Counted from the stretch's first letter, positions 35,615 through 44,115 are shown. The stretch: DNA of 64,000 bases from Flavobacteriales bacterium UBA7612 (GCA_002484335.1 DLJQ01000025.1:62001-126000); one strand, 5' to 3'. Program-made: numbers and translations. Notes: a model not told the origin generated them from the sequence alone.

Positions 35615-35681
35615 AACTTAATTAATGAAATTTGTTTAAAATTAATTGTTAACATTATTCATAAAAACGAAGAAATAAAAG

Positions 35682-35737
35682 AGCTATATAAAAATAAAAA
35701 CTCGGAATATATTCCGAGTTTTTATTTTTATATAGCT
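35682..35737. terminator. 56-bp perfect palindrome, bidirectional terminator
   Basis: Two 28-nt arms are exactly complementary with no loop. The outer part is AGCTATATAAAAATAAAAAC, the core is CTCGGAATATATTCCGAG. A-runs before and T-runs after the GC core make it a terminator for rfbD (plus) and serS (minus). The palindrome extends well past what termination needs. Confidence 0.9.
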
Positions 35738-35744
35738 GGCCCTA

Positions 35745-37013
35745 TTAGTCTAATATTTCAAAACGTGTATATGGCTGTAATGCTTTTGGTATTTTAACCG
35801 TACCATCTTCTTGTTGATGATTTTCTAATATAGAAGCTAAAATACGAGGTAAAGCTAATGCAGAACCATTTAAACTATGTGCTAATTGAGTTCCATTTTC
35901 ATCCTTATAACGTAATTTTAATCGGTTTGCTTGGAAAGTTTCAAAATTCGAAACAGAAGAAACTTCTAACCATTTTTCTTGTGCTTCTGAGAAAACTTCA
36001 AAATCATAAGTTATTGCAGCTGTAAAACCTGTATCTCCACCACAAAGACGTAAAATACGGTAAGGTAATTCCAAATCTTCTAAAATACCTTTTACATGTT
36101 CTATCATTCCATCTAATGCTGCATATGAATTCTCAGGTTTTTCAATACGAACAATTTCTACTTTTTCGAATTGGTGTAAACGGTTTAAACCTCTAACATC
36201 TTTTCCGTAAGAACCTGCTTCTCTACGAAAACAAGGAGAATATGCTGTCAATGTAATCGGTAAATCCTCAGCTTTAACAATTGTGTCACGGTAAATATTA
36301 GTAACAGGAACCTCTGCTGTAGGAATTAGATATAAATCATCTTCTTTGATATAATACATTTGTCCTTCTTTATCAGGTAACTGACCAGTTCCATATCCAG
36401 AAGCTTCATTAACTACGAATGGAGGTACAATTTCTGTATAACCAGCATCAGCATTTTTATCTAAAAAGAATTGTGTAAGAGCACGTTGTAATCTTGCTCC
36501 TTTACCTTTGTAAACCGGGAATCCAGCACCAGTAATTTTAACACCTAATTCAAAATCAATAATATCAAATTTCTTAGCTAGTTCCCAATGTGGTAGATTA
36601 TTTGGTTTTGCTATCGCATCACCATTTTCAAATACAATTTCATTATCATCAGCATTTATACCTGCTTTAACAATATCATTTGGGATGTTTGGAATTTGAT
36701 ACAAAATCTCTTTAACGGAGTTTTCGTAAGAAGATAATAAATCTTGTAATTCTTTCGATTTTTCTTTTAAATCGACAGTTTTGTTTTTTAATTCATTAGC
36801 CTCTTCCGATCTACCATCTTTAAACAAATTACCAATTTCTTTTGCTAATTTGTTGGATTCAGCTAATACATTATCTAATTCAAATTGAGTTTTACGACGA
36901 AGTTCATCAACATTTAAAACTTCATCAACAAGACCTAAATTTTTGAAGTTACGTTTTTTCAATCCTTCAATTACACGGTCTTTGTTTTCTTGAATGTAAG
37001 AAACTACTAGCAT
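35745..37013 (-). CDS. serS: Serine--tRNA ligase
   Basis: 422 residues. A class II aminoacyl-tRNA synthetase that charges tRNA-Ser (and tRNA-Sec). An N-terminal antiparallel coiled-coil arm (residues 1-110) precedes the catalytic core with motif 2 CFRREAGSYGKDVRGLNRLH, then GDTGFTAAITYDFEVFSEAQ, EVSSVSNFETFQANRL, and motif 3 LNGSALALPRILASILENHQ. Normal length. A -7 element TACATTTG lies 20 nt upstream. Confidence 0.97.
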   Translation of the reverse strand: MLVVSYIQENKDRVIEGLKKRNFKNLGLVDEVLNVDELRRKTQFELDNVLAESNKLAKEIGNLFKDGRSEEANELKNKTVDLKEKSKELQDLLSSYENSVKEILYQIPNIPNDIVKAGINADDNEIVFENGDAIAKPNNLPHWELAKKFDIIDFELGVKITGAGFPVYKGKGARLQRALTQFFLDKNADAGYTEIVPPFVVNEASGYGTGQLPDKEGQMYYIKEDDLYLIPTAEVPVTNIYRDTIVKAEDLPITLTAYSPCFRREAGSYGKDVRGLNRLHQFEKVEIVRIEKPENSYAALDGMIEHVKGILEDLELPYRILRLCGGDTGFTAAITYDFEVFSEAQEKWLEVSSVSNFETFQANRLKLRYKDENGTQLAHSLNGSALALPRILASILENHQQEDGTVKIPKALQPYTRFEILD

Positions 37014-37033
37014 ATATTTTAATTAAATTTATA

Positions 37034-37041
37034 CAAATGTA
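37034..37041 (-). promoter_or_regulatory. -7 element of serS
   Basis: Minus strand TACATTTG, 20 nt before the serS ATG. Confidence 0.55.
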
Positions 37042-37292
37042 TAAATAAATAATTTTTTTTGTGAATCTTATTAATTAATAAAGAAAAAAAAACATTTATA
37101 GACATTAAAAATGTTTATTATTAGAAAATAATTAGTTGTTAATTCTTTTATTTATTTTACAATTTTTATTTTTTAGTTGTAAAATAAAAAAATAAAAATC
37201 TAATTTTCAGTGTTTTAAACTTTTTTAATTCAGTATTTTTTAATTACAATTATATTACATAGGTTTTACATGAAATTACTTGAGATAAAAAA

Positions 37293-37300
37293 TAACTTTG
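37293..37300 (+). promoter_or_regulatory. -7 element of the Ala-rich lipoprotein gene
   Basis: TAACTTTG matches TAnnTTTG and gives a leader of about 45 nt. Confidence 0.5.
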
Positions 37301-37349
37301 ACAAAGAAAATTAATCGAAAATTATTAATAATTATAAAACAATTAAGTC

Positions 37350-37589
37350 ATGAAAAAATTTTTCGCAGTAGTTGCAGTAGCAGCTTTATCATTAGGAGCA
37401 GTATCTTGTGGAGAGAAAAAAGCAGAAGAAACAGTAGAAGCAACAGCTGATTCAGCAGTAGCTACAGTAGATTCAGCAGCAGCTACAGTAGATTCAGCAG
37501 CAGCTACAGTAGATTCAGCAGCAGCTAAAGTAGAAGAAGCAGCTCCAGCTACAGAAGCTCCAGCAACTGAAGCTCCAGCAACAAAATAA
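37350..37589 (+). CDS. Small Ala/Thr/Glu-rich repetitive lipoprotein
   Basis: 79 residues. The signal VVAVAALSLGAVSC gives an acylated C20, leaving a mature peptide of only 60 residues with no hydrophobic core. It consists of four near-identical heptads (DSAVATV, DSAAATV, DSAAATV, DSAAAKV) and a tail of APATE repeats. The composition suggests an extended or helical, surface-exposed spacer, comparable with abundant small lipoproteins such as Lpp in design only. It has its own promoter and a strong terminator, so it is probably well expressed. No function can be assigned. Confidence 0.75.
   Translation: MKKFFAVVAVAALSLGAVSCGEKKAEETVEATADSAVATVDSAAATVDSAAATVDSAAAKVEEAAPATEAPATEAPATK
37449..37532 (+). 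repeat. Four tandem 21-bp coding repeats
   Basis: Units begin at 37449, 37470, 37491 and 37512 with consensus GATTCAGCAGCAGCTACAGT plus A; units 2 and 3 are identical, and 1 and 4 differ by few bases. Length change by slippage would add or remove whole heptads without a frameshift. Confidence 0.9.
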
Positions 37590-37614
37590 TTGAATAACAT
37601 TCAATAATATAAAG

Positions 37615-37645
37615 AAAACCACTCATTAGATGAGTGGTTTTTTTT
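37615..37645 (+). terminator. Terminator of the Ala-rich lipoprotein gene
   Basis: The arms AAAACCACTCAT and ATGAGTGGTTTT pair around TAG and run into T8, overlapping the end of the convergent holB. Confidence 0.92.
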
Positions 37646-38771
37646 ATGAATTAATTTTTCGGTGTAAAAATCTAGTTAATTTAATAGATAAATCTAAAAG
37701 AATTATTTTAGAATTACCATTTCTATCTATATGATAAGAAGCTTCATTAATTTCATTAAGAATATCTTCAATATTTGCTCCATTAATATAAGGAGAGAAA
37801 CCATCCCATTTAAAACCTTCAGATTCTATTTTTAAAAAGGTTAAATCATTGGATTGATATGTTTTAAGTAAAGCCTGTCTAAAAATTTCTGAACAATAAT
37901 TTAAAAAATCTTTTTGATTATTTCTTGACCAAGATGCTATTTGGTTTGACCAATCAATTAAATCTTTTAAGACAATAGGAGTTTTGGCAGCCATAAAAGC
38001 CTTTCTAACCCAAATTACAAAATATTTATCATATAAATGTTCTTCATTATTAAGCTCATATAATGCTTCTCGTATATTCCCTTGAGAAAGAAAGGATATA
38101 CGTTGAGCTTTATCTTGTTGTATGTTTTTTTCTTGGATCAAATAATCATTTACATCTTTTATTGAAAGTTTTGGAATTTTTACTATTTGACAGCGAGAAA
38201 TAATTGTCTGTAACAACAAATCTTCTCTTTCTGTAACTAAAATGAAAAGTGTTTTTTGAGGTGGTTCTTCAATTATTTTTAATAATTTGTTTGCAGCAGC
38301 AGTAGTCATTGTCTCTGGTTGCCAAATAATCATAATTTTATACCCTCCTTCGTAGCTATTAAGAGCTAATGTTTTTACAATTTCATCTGCTTCATCAACA
38401 GGAATTACGCCTTGTTTTTTTTCAATTCCAAGATGTGTCATCCAATCAGTTAAATTTCCATAAACATTTTCTGAAATGAAATTTCTCCAATCATTCAATA
38501 AATATTTGGCTAATGGCTTTTTTACAGAATCTGTCGCCGAATAAGGAAAAGCAAAATGTAAATCGGGATGTTGTAATTTATCAACTTTTAATGCGCATTG
38601 ATGATTATCAGAACCACATAAAACTTCTCTCGCATAAGCAATTGCTAGAGCTAATGCTCCAGATCCTTCAGCTCCAACGAATAATTGCGCATGGCTTATT
38701 CGATTATTTTTAATAGATTCCTGAAGTTTAGATTTGATTTCTTTTTGACCAATGATGTTTTCCCAAAGCAT
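37644..38771 (-). CDS. holB: DNA polymerase III subunit delta-prime
   Basis: 375 residues. Clamp-loader subunit with an N-terminal AAA+ domain: MLWENIIGQKEIKSKLQESI, HAQLFVGAEGSGALALAIA, then NKLLKIIEEPPQKTLFILVT and the sensor-1/SRC region QTIISRCQIVKIP. The Walker A lysine is replaced (GAEGSGAL), as expected for a subunit that does not bind ATP. The zinc-binding Cys cluster is not intact (only VLCGSDNHQC remains). A -7 element ends 5 nt before the ATG, suggesting a leaderless mRNA. Confidence 0.9.
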   Translation of the reverse strand: MLWENIIGQKEIKSKLQESIKNNRISHAQLFVGAEGSGALALAIAYAREVLCGSDNHQCALKVDKLQHPDLHFAFPYSATDSVKKPLAKYLLNDWRNFISENVYGNLTDWMTHLGIEKKQGVIPVDEADEIVKTLALNSYEGGYKIMIIWQPETMTTAAANKLLKIIEEPPQKTLFILVTEREDLLLQTIISRCQIVKIPKLSIKDVNDYLIQEKNIQQDKAQRISFLSQGNIREALYELNNEEHLYDKYFVIWVRKAFMAAKTPIVLKDLIDWSNQIASWSRNNQKDFLNYCSEIFRQALLKTYQSNDLTFLKIESEGFKWDGFSPYINGANIEDILNEINEASYHIDRNGNSKIILLDLSIKLTRFLHRKINS

Positions 38772-38775
38772 AGTT

Positions 38776-38783
38776 CAAAGATA
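38776..38783 (-). promoter_or_regulatory. -7 element touching the holB start codon
   Basis: Minus strand TATCTTTG with 4 nt between it and the ATG at 38771. Predicts a start site at the ATG. Confidence 0.5.
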
Positions 38784-38853
38784 ATATTTTAAACAGTTTT
38801 ATATCAAGAATTTTATGAATCTTTCATAACTTTATTACTCAAAATAGAATGAA

Positions 38854-39270
38854 ATGAAGACTGATCTTTTATCGAATACATTAAAAATGAGAGCAATTAA
38901 TCCAACTGCGATGAGATTGTTAGTGCTTGATAGGTTAATGAAGTCTGAGATAGCTTTGAGTTTAGCTGATTTAGAAATTGAAATGGATCAAGCAGATCGA
39001 ACAACAATTTATAGAACGCTGAAAAAATTTGAAGAAAATAAATTAATTCATTCTATTGAAGATGGAACAGGATCTATAAAATATGCTATGTGTGAATCAA
39101 ATTGTAATTGCACACCAGAATTTACTCATGCACATTTTCATTGCAACAATTGTAGCCAAACGTTTTGTTTAAAAAATATTCATTTACCAGAAATAGATCT
39201 TCCTAAAAACTTCAGTATAGAGCAATCTTCTTTTATCTTGAAAGGAATTTGCGATCATTGTAAATCTTAA
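38854..39270 (+). CDS. Fur-family metalloregulator (Zur-like)
   Basis: 138 residues. The winged-helix part includes NPTAMRLLVLDRLMKSEIAL and ADRTTIYRTLKKFEENKLIH (the recognition helix region). The C-terminal metal-binding part is His/Cys-rich: FTHAHFHCNNCSQTFCL, and a final CDHC pair, forming the structural zinc site with a second metal site. It is the first gene of a pair with the His-rich P-type ATPase, so it most likely senses zinc and controls its efflux. A near-consensus -7 element (TAACTTTA) lies about 20 nt upstream. Confidence 0.85.
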   Translation: MKTDLLSNTLKMRAINPTAMRLLVLDRLMKSEIALSLADLEIEMDQADRTTIYRTLKKFEENKLIHSIEDGTGSIKYAMCESNCNCTPEFTHAHFHCNNCSQTFCLKNIHLPEIDLPKNFSIEQSSFILKGICDHCKS

Positions 39271-39273
39271 GTT

Positions 39274-39308
39274 TGCAATTTGGTTGCATACAATCTCGTT
39301 TATATTTG
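39274..39308 (+). promoter_or_regulatory. Promoter of the P-type ATPase with overlapping dyad
   Basis: TTTG (39279-39282), 18 nt, TATATTTG (39301-39308). The -33 box lies inside the inverted repeat TGCAA-N5-TTGCA (39274-39288), which begins right after the regulator's stop codon. This is the position expected of a repressor site. Confidence 0.6.
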
Positions 39309-39326
39309 TCGTATAAATTATATTTT

Positions 39327-41273
39327 ATGTCAAATTGTAAATGTTGTAGTAGCGAAGAAGTGAATGAAAATCATCATGATGAACATTCACATAACCATGA
39401 TCACGAACATAATCATGACAATAATAAATTATTTTTAATAATTAGTTTATTCTTATTTTTTGCAGGAATAATTATCCAATATGTTATAAAACCAACATGG
39501 TTTGTCGATCAACAAATGGTTCGATTAGCATGGTTTTTAGTTTCATATATTTTTGTTGCTTATCCTGTTTGGGGAGAAACATTTAAACTTGCTAAGAAAT
39601 TTGATTTTTTTAATGAATTTTCTTTAATGGGAATTGCCACTTTAGGTGCGTTTCTAATTGGTGAATATCCAGAAGGAGTTGCAGTAATGTTGTTTTATAC
39701 GATAGGAGAAATGTTTCAAGAAGCAGCTGTGAATAAGGCAAGAAATAATGTTAAAGCTCTTCTAGATGTTCGTCCTGAAATTGCTCATGTTTTTCGTGAT
39801 GATAAGTTTATAACAATAAAACCTTCAGAAGTTGAGATAGATGAAATTATACAAGTAAAAGTAGGAGAAAAAGTTTCATTGGATGGTATTTTACTATCAG
39901 AAAAGGGAAGTTTTAATACTTCAGCTTTGACAGGAGAAAGTAAACCATCTACTTATAAAAAAGGAGACTTAGTTTTATCTGGAATGCTGAATTTAGAAAA
40001 TGTTATAGAGATAAAAACAACGAAAAAATTTGAAGACAGTTCAATCTCTAAAATACTAAAAATGGTTCAAGAAGCTTCATCTAGAAAAGCTCCTACAGAG
40101 TTATTTATTAGAAAATTTGCAAAAATATATACTCCTATTATTTTCTTTTTAGCGCTTGCTCTTGTTACCATTCCTTACTTTTTCGTTGATGACTATGTAT
40201 TTTCTGATTGGTTATATAGAGGTTTAGTTTTTCTTGTTGTCTCTTGTCCTTGTGCTTTAGTTATTTCTATTCCTTTAGGATATTTTGGTGGAATAGGAGC
40301 AGCTTCTAGAAATGGGATACTAGTAAAAGGATCAAATTTTTTGGATTTATTAGCTCGTATAAATACTGTTGTGATGGATAAAACAGGGACGTTGACAGAA
40401 GGTGTTTTTCAAGTTCAAAAAATTGAAACGAATTATAATCAGGATGATTTTTTAAATTACGTGGCAGCATTGGAAAGTAAATCTACTCATCCGATAGCAA
40501 AAGCAATAGTGAATTATCATCATTCTGATTTTCCTGTAACTGACGTTGAAGAAATTTCAGGAAAAGGATTAAAAGGAATTGTAAATTCTAAAATAGTTTT
40601 AGCTGGTAATTCAAAACTTTTAGATCAATATTCAATTTCATATCCAGATAAAATAAATAATGTTGTCGAAAGTATTGTTGTTGTAGCAATTGATAATCAG
40701 TTTGCGGGATATATTATTGTTGCTGATAGAATAAAGTCTGATGCACAAGAAGCTATTCGTAAAATGATGAATATTGGAGTTACAGAAACAATTATTTTGA
40801 GTGGAGATAAAGATGTTATTACTCAAAAAGTAGCAAAAGAAGTTGGAGTGAATTTGGCTTATGGAGAGTTATTACCAGAAGGTAAAGTAAACAAAGTTGA
40901 AGAATTGAAAAAGGATATTCATAAAAAAATAGCTTTTGTTGGAGATGGGATTAATGATGCTCCTGTATTAGCGTTAGCCGATGTAGGAATTGCAATGGGA
41001 GGTTTAGGAAGTGATGCAGCAATAGAAACTGCAGATGTAGTGATACAAACGGATCAACCATCTAAAATTGCTACAGCTATAAAAATAGGTAGAGAAACAA
41101 AGAAAATTGTAATTCAGAATATTATTCTTGCAATGGGTATAAAAGCAATTGTATTATTGTTAGGTGCAGAAGGTATAGCCAATATGTGGGAAGCTGTTTT
41201 TGCTGATGTTGGTGTTGCATTGTTAGCAATTTTGAATGCCGTTAGAATACAACGTATGAATTTTAAGAATTAA
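39327..41273 (+). CDS. Heavy-metal P1B-type ATPase (Zn/Cd/Co efflux, ZntA/CadA-like)
   Basis: 648 residues from ATG 39327; the longer frame from 39273 would start upstream of the promoter. A His-rich N-terminus (CKCCSS, then HHDEHSHNHDHEHNH) replaces the usual HMA domain. The transport motif C307-P-C309 in VVSCPCALVISIPLG, the phosphorylated D351 in MDKTGTLTEG, the HP motif SKSTHPIAKAIVNY and the hinge GDGINDAPVLALADVGIAMG are all present. It exports divalent cations across the inner membrane with ATP. The preceding Fur-family gene and overlapping dyad point to metal-responsive control. Confidence 0.93.
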   Translation: MSNCKCCSSEEVNENHHDEHSHNHDHEHNHDNNKLFLIISLFLFFAGIIIQYVIKPTWFVDQQMVRLAWFLVSYIFVAYPVWGETFKLAKKFDFFNEFSLMGIATLGAFLIGEYPEGVAVMLFYTIGEMFQEAAVNKARNNVKALLDVRPEIAHVFRDDKFITIKPSEVEIDEIIQVKVGEKVSLDGILLSEKGSFNTSALTGESKPSTYKKGDLVLSGMLNLENVIEIKTTKKFEDSSISKILKMVQEASSRKAPTELFIRKFAKIYTPIIFFLALALVTIPYFFVDDYVFSDWLYRGLVFLVVSCPCALVISIPLGYFGGIGAASRNGILVKGSNFLDLLARINTVVMDKTGTLTEGVFQVQKIETNYNQDDFLNYVAALESKSTHPIAKAIVNYHHSDFPVTDVEEISGKGLKGIVNSKIVLAGNSKLLDQYSISYPDKINNVVESIVVVAIDNQFAGYIIVADRIKSDAQEAIRKMMNIGVTETIILSGDKDVITQKVAKEVGVNLAYGELLPEGKVNKVEELKKDIHKKIAFVGDGINDAPVLALADVGIAMGGLGSDAAIETADVVIQTDQPSKIATAIKIGRETKKIVIQNIILAMGIKAIVLLLGAEGIANMWEAVFADVGVALLAILNAVRIQRMNFKN

Positions 41274-41332
41274 TAGTATAAATTGGTTTTTATATTTTAT
41301 GAAAGTTCTAAAAATAAAGTTTTAATCGAATT

Positions 41333-41368
41333 AAAAAATAAAGCGACAGGTTTGTCGCTTTATTTTTT
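41333..41368. terminator. Bidirectional terminator after the P-type ATPase
   Basis: 16-nt arms (AAAAAATAAAGCGACA and complement) around a GGTT loop; serves the ATPase and the convergent phosphatase gene. Confidence 0.92.
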
Positions 41369-42115
41369 TAGATAAAGATTTTTCATCAAATCCAGATCAA
41401 CGTTTAAAATATTTGATAAATAATTTTCTACATTTCCGAAATGTCTCTTGATGTAGAAAAAAGATGTTTCTAGGTATTCAGGTAGTACATCAATTAGGTA
41501 TTTATAATTAGGGTCTATTTTTAGAATGTGACCATATTTTTGTTCTAAAAATATATTCGAAGCTAAATAATCATTCATGATTGTTTCTTCATTTACATTT
41601 AATGCAGATAAAATCATTGCTGTTGCAAAGCCTGTTCTATCTTTACCAGCAGTACAGTGAAAAAGTATTGGGGTTTTATTTTTATGCTGTATAACATCAA
41701 AAAAGTTTTTATATTTTTCTTGACATGTTTTATCTAGAACAAAATCTTTATAGATATTACGCATAAACTGTTTAGGATTTGGAATACCTGCTCTAAATTG
41801 TTTCATCAAATCATCAAAATGTCCAGAAGAAATATCTAAATGAACTTCGTGATTGCAACTATTAGGAATATGATCATAATTTTTTAAACGTTCGTGAGTT
41901 GTTCTCAAATCAATGATGGTTCTTATAGGATATTTGTTTAGTTTTTCTAAATCATCATCAGTTAAATTTGCTAAATCGTCAGAGCGGATAAGTAAACCAC
42001 TTGTTATACATTCATTATCTTTGTTAATAATACTTCCTAAATCTCTACAATTAAAGCTTCCTTCTAGTGGAAGGATTCTTTTTTCAAGTCTATCATTGTC
42101 TAAAGTACATTCCAT
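41360..42115 (-). CDS. Tyrosine-protein phosphatase, Y_phosphatase3 family
   Basis: 251 residues, no signal peptide. The active-site P-loop is ILFHCTAGKDRTGFATAMI (C-x5-R with Cys and Arg present). The N-terminal segment GSFNCRDLGSI and SGLLIRSDDLANLTDDDLEKL, and RTIIDLRTTHERL, are typical of the LptA/PtpB-like family that acts on phosphotyrosine and phosphoinositides. Substrate unknown. It is monocistronic and divergent from the siderophore-interacting protein gene. Confidence 0.9.
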   Translation of the reverse strand: MECTLDNDRLEKRILPLEGSFNCRDLGSIINKDNECITSGLLIRSDDLANLTDDDLEKLNKYPIRTIIDLRTTHERLKNYDHIPNSCNHEVHLDISSGHFDDLMKQFRAGIPNPKQFMRNIYKDFVLDKTCQEKYKNFFDVIQHKNKTPILFHCTAGKDRTGFATAMILSALNVNEETIMNDYLASNIFLEQKYGHILKIDPNYKYLIDVLPEYLETSFFYIKRHFGNVENYLSNILNVDLDLMKNLYLKK

Positions 42116-42282
42116 TTTCAGCGTCTATTTTAGGTTATTTTTTAACACTAAAAAGTTACGAGTTATTAATGAAATCTTAATGTTAAAAAATCTATAAATT
42201 TTTCTTTTTTTAATGTTTTATATTGATCAAATTAAAATTTAATTTATATTCGTATAGAATTAGATTAAATCTAAATAAAAAG

Positions 42283-43125
42283 ATGGGAGATAAAATAAAA
42301 ATTATAAAAGAGAAGTTTATTCTTAAGAAAAAAGAATTTGTAACTCCTCATCTTATAAGAGTTTATTTGGAAAATAATGATGTTTCTTTATTTGAGAATA
42401 CATCTTTGGGAGGAACATGTAAATTGTTATTTCCTCCATTAGGTATAAGAGATATACACTATGCAGAATATGATGATACTTCAAAAAAATGGATTTCTCC
42501 ATCTGATAAATTTAAACCAGTTTCTCGAACATATACTTTAAGAGGAATTGATGCCGAGAATAATCAAATTATTATCGATTTTGCAAACCATGGTTTAAAT
42601 GGTCCTGGTTCTCGCTGGGCAAATGAAGCTGTTGTTGGTGATAGAATTGGAGTTTCTATGAAATCAAAGAAAAAAGATTTAGTATCAAAAACAGACTTTG
42701 TTGTTTTAGGTGCGGATTTAACAGGATTACCAGTCATCTCTACAATTATAGAAACATTATCAGCTCATGTCAAAGGGATTGTTTGTGTAGAAGTTCCTAC
42801 AGAGAATGATATTCATACAATAGAATCAAAAGCAGATTTAGAATTTAAGTGGATTGTAAATCCAAATGTAGGAAAAGGTTCTGCATTATTTGATTTAATA
42901 AAAAAACAAAAATTTCCGAAAAGAAAAGAAGGTAAACGTTTTGCTTATATAGCAGGTGAATCAAAATCTGTAAAAGAATCAAAATCTTTTTTCAAAGACG
43001 ATTTAGAGTGGAAAAAAGATGAATTTTACTGTACTTCTCATTGGAAGGCTGGTAAATCAGAAAAAAATGCTTTAGAAGATTGTCACTCTAAAATAGAAGA
43101 AGAATCTTTAATTAAGATATTTTAA
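42283..43125 (+). CDS. Siderophore-interacting protein (ViuB/SIP family flavin reductase)
   Basis: 280 residues from ATG 42283; a longer in-frame start exists at 42223, but a near-consensus -7 element (TATATTCG, 42246-42253) lies in between. The FAD-binding barrel has the family signature KPVSRTYTLRGID and then DFANHGLNGPGSRWANEAVVGD, and the NAD(P)H part has YIAGESKSVKESKSFF. SIPs reduce ferric-siderophore complexes in the cytoplasm to free iron; the terminal CTSHWKAGKSE is the conserved end of the family. The neighbour TonB receptor could belong to the same iron theme, but it is not adjacent. Confidence 0.88.
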   Translation: MGDKIKIIKEKFILKKKEFVTPHLIRVYLENNDVSLFENTSLGGTCKLLFPPLGIRDIHYAEYDDTSKKWISPSDKFKPVSRTYTLRGIDAENNQIIIDFANHGLNGPGSRWANEAVVGDRIGVSMKSKKKDLVSKTDFVVLGADLTGLPVISTIIETLSAHVKGIVCVEVPTENDIHTIESKADLEFKWIVNPNVGKGSALFDLIKKQKFPKRKEGKRFAYIAGESKSVKESKSFFKDDLEWKKDEFYCTSHWKAGKSEKNALEDCHSKIEEESLIKIF

Positions 43126-43206
43126 AATTATTTATAATAGAATTTAATAAGATAATTAGTTTAAACAATTTCATTAATAAGATATTAAGCTTTTTTAATT
43201 TATAGG

Positions 43207-43245
43207 GAAATGGAAACTTTTTTTGAAAGGTTTCCATTTCTTTTA
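43207..43245. terminator. Terminator between convergent genes
   Basis: GAAATGGAAAC pairs with GTTTCCATTTC, extended by four further pairs (one G-U) to a 4-nt loop, followed by T-rich sequence. It lies between the SIP gene and the small membrane protein gene. Confidence 0.8.
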
Positions 43246-43252
43246 TAATCTT

Positions 43253-43474
43253 TTATTCTTCGATTACATTTGCATTTAATGAAGCTAAAACTTCTTGCGT
43301 GATATCTTTTCCTCCACTAATATTTCTATACAATGATCCAATAGTATAAATAGGTCCCCAAGGAACTCCCCACCAGCCTAAAATAAATGTTATAATAGAA
43401 AATCCTATACTATATTTTACAGTAGATTCTCCTGATTTAATGAAATAAATATCACTACTTCTCTTAAATGTCAT
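43253..43474 (-). CDS. Small membrane protein of unknown function
   Basis: 73 residues with one or two hydrophobic segments: VKYSIGFSIITFILGWWGVP followed by GPIYTIGSLYRNISGGKDIT. The Gly/Trp/Pro-rich turn and the GGKD(I/V)TQEVL ending recur in small Flavobacteriia membrane proteins as I recall. The N-terminal ten residues are cytoplasm-like and charged. It has a terminator immediately downstream. Function unknown. Confidence 0.7.
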   Translation of the reverse strand: MTFKRSSDIYFIKSGESTVKYSIGFSIITFILGWWGVPWGPIYTIGSLYRNISGGKDITQEVLASLNANVIEE

Positions 43475-43712
43475 GATTAGAATAGATATACAATATTGAA
43501 AAATAACGAATTTAGCTCCATTATTTAATTAATGATTGATTTCATCGACGCTCAATCTTTCGATGTTTTTAATTTGTATCATTTAGTTTTTTTAGGTTGA
43601 TTATCATATATGTATTTTGTAAATATACTGTTTTGTGCAAAAAATTATAAATATAGATTTATAATTTTTAAATAATAATTAGAGATAAAAACTATTTTAT
43701 TGGAACAAGTTT

Positions 43713-43720
43713 TATATTTG
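43713..43720 (+). promoter_or_regulatory. -7 element of the hypothetical gene at 43745
   Basis: TATATTTG, a perfect match, 24 nt before the TTG at 43745. It lies inside the longer frame from 43700 and so argues for the shorter protein. A 13-bp-arm hairpin (43640-43669, arms AAAAATTATAAAT and complement) lies upstream with no gene to terminate. Confidence 0.5.
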
Positions 43721-43744
43721 AGAAATTATAAAAAAATAATTATT

Positions 43745-44059
43745 TTGAAAACGGAACGATTAATTCTGAATGGAGATTATAAGTTAATTACTGAATTGAA
43801 TGAATTTAGAATGAGTTTATGGGTAAATAGTTTTGGAATACTAAATGTTTCTACAAATGAAGAAATTGTTCCTGTAATTTCTACATTTCATTTAGAAGAT
43901 TATACTGAAGAAGATACTATGTTGAAAGTAAAATTTAGTATTTATCCGAATGGAGCAAAAAATTATGAAGTTGTGTTTAATTTAGTTGATTCGTCTTTTA
44001 TTTATCAAAACAAAATTTATTCTTTGAGTGCGTATAAACAAGATTTTTTTGAGGAATAA
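43745..44059 (+). CDS. Hypothetical protein, about 104 residues
   Basis: Starts at TTG 43745 (then KTERLILNGDYKLITELNEF); no in-frame ATG precedes the conserved-looking part. The composition is that of a small beta-rich cytoplasmic protein (FSIYPNGAKNYEVVFNLVDS, then IYSLSAYKQDF). No signal peptide, no membrane segment, no recognised family. It looks coding because of its promoter, its codon use and the lack of alternatives, but it could be a lineage-specific gene. It precedes the DUF2971 gene on the same strand with 86 nt between, and that gene has its own promoter. Confidence 0.5.
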   Translation: MKTERLILNGDYKLITELNEFRMSLWVNSFGILNVSTNEEIVPVISTFHLEDYTEEDTMLKVKFSIYPNGAKNYEVVFNLVDSSFIYQNKIYSLSAYKQDFFEE

Positions 44060-44107
44060 CTTATTTATTATATTCAAATAAGGTTAATCATAATTTAAAT
44101 TAGTTTG

Positions 44108-44115
44108 TATATTTG
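44108..44115 (+). promoter_or_regulatory. -7 element of the DUF2971 gene
   Basis: TATATTTG, 30 nt before the ATG at 44146. Confidence 0.5.

Larger units (their letters stand above)
37014..37349. other. AT-rich divergent intergenic region (serS / lipoprotein)
   Basis: 336 bases with long A and T homopolymer stretches. It contains the serS -7 element (37034-37041, minus) and a -7 element for the lipoprotein gene (37293-37300, plus). I see no other gene or structure. Confidence 0.6.

Noticed and set aside
37449..37532. Tandem 21-bp repeats as a possible CRISPR array
   Set aside because: There are no spacers, the units are contiguous and in frame, and they encode protein heptads.
37343..37600. 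An 85-residue Ala/Ser-rich ORF antisense to the lipoprotein
   Set aside because: It is the mirror of the 21-bp coding repeats; the plus strand has a signal peptide with lipobox, a promoter and a terminator.
38513..38713. A 66-residue ORF on the plus strand inside holB
   Set aside because: It is an out-of-frame shadow of the well-supported delta-prime gene.
39273..39326. An N-terminal extension of the P-type ATPase
   Set aside because: The extension covers the -33 and -7 boxes, and ATG 39327 gives the natural Cys/His-rich start.
43640..43669. A 13-bp-arm hairpin as a terminator
   Set aside because: No plus-strand gene precedes it, and on the minus strand it lies upstream of the small membrane protein gene; left as an unassigned AT-rich hairpin.
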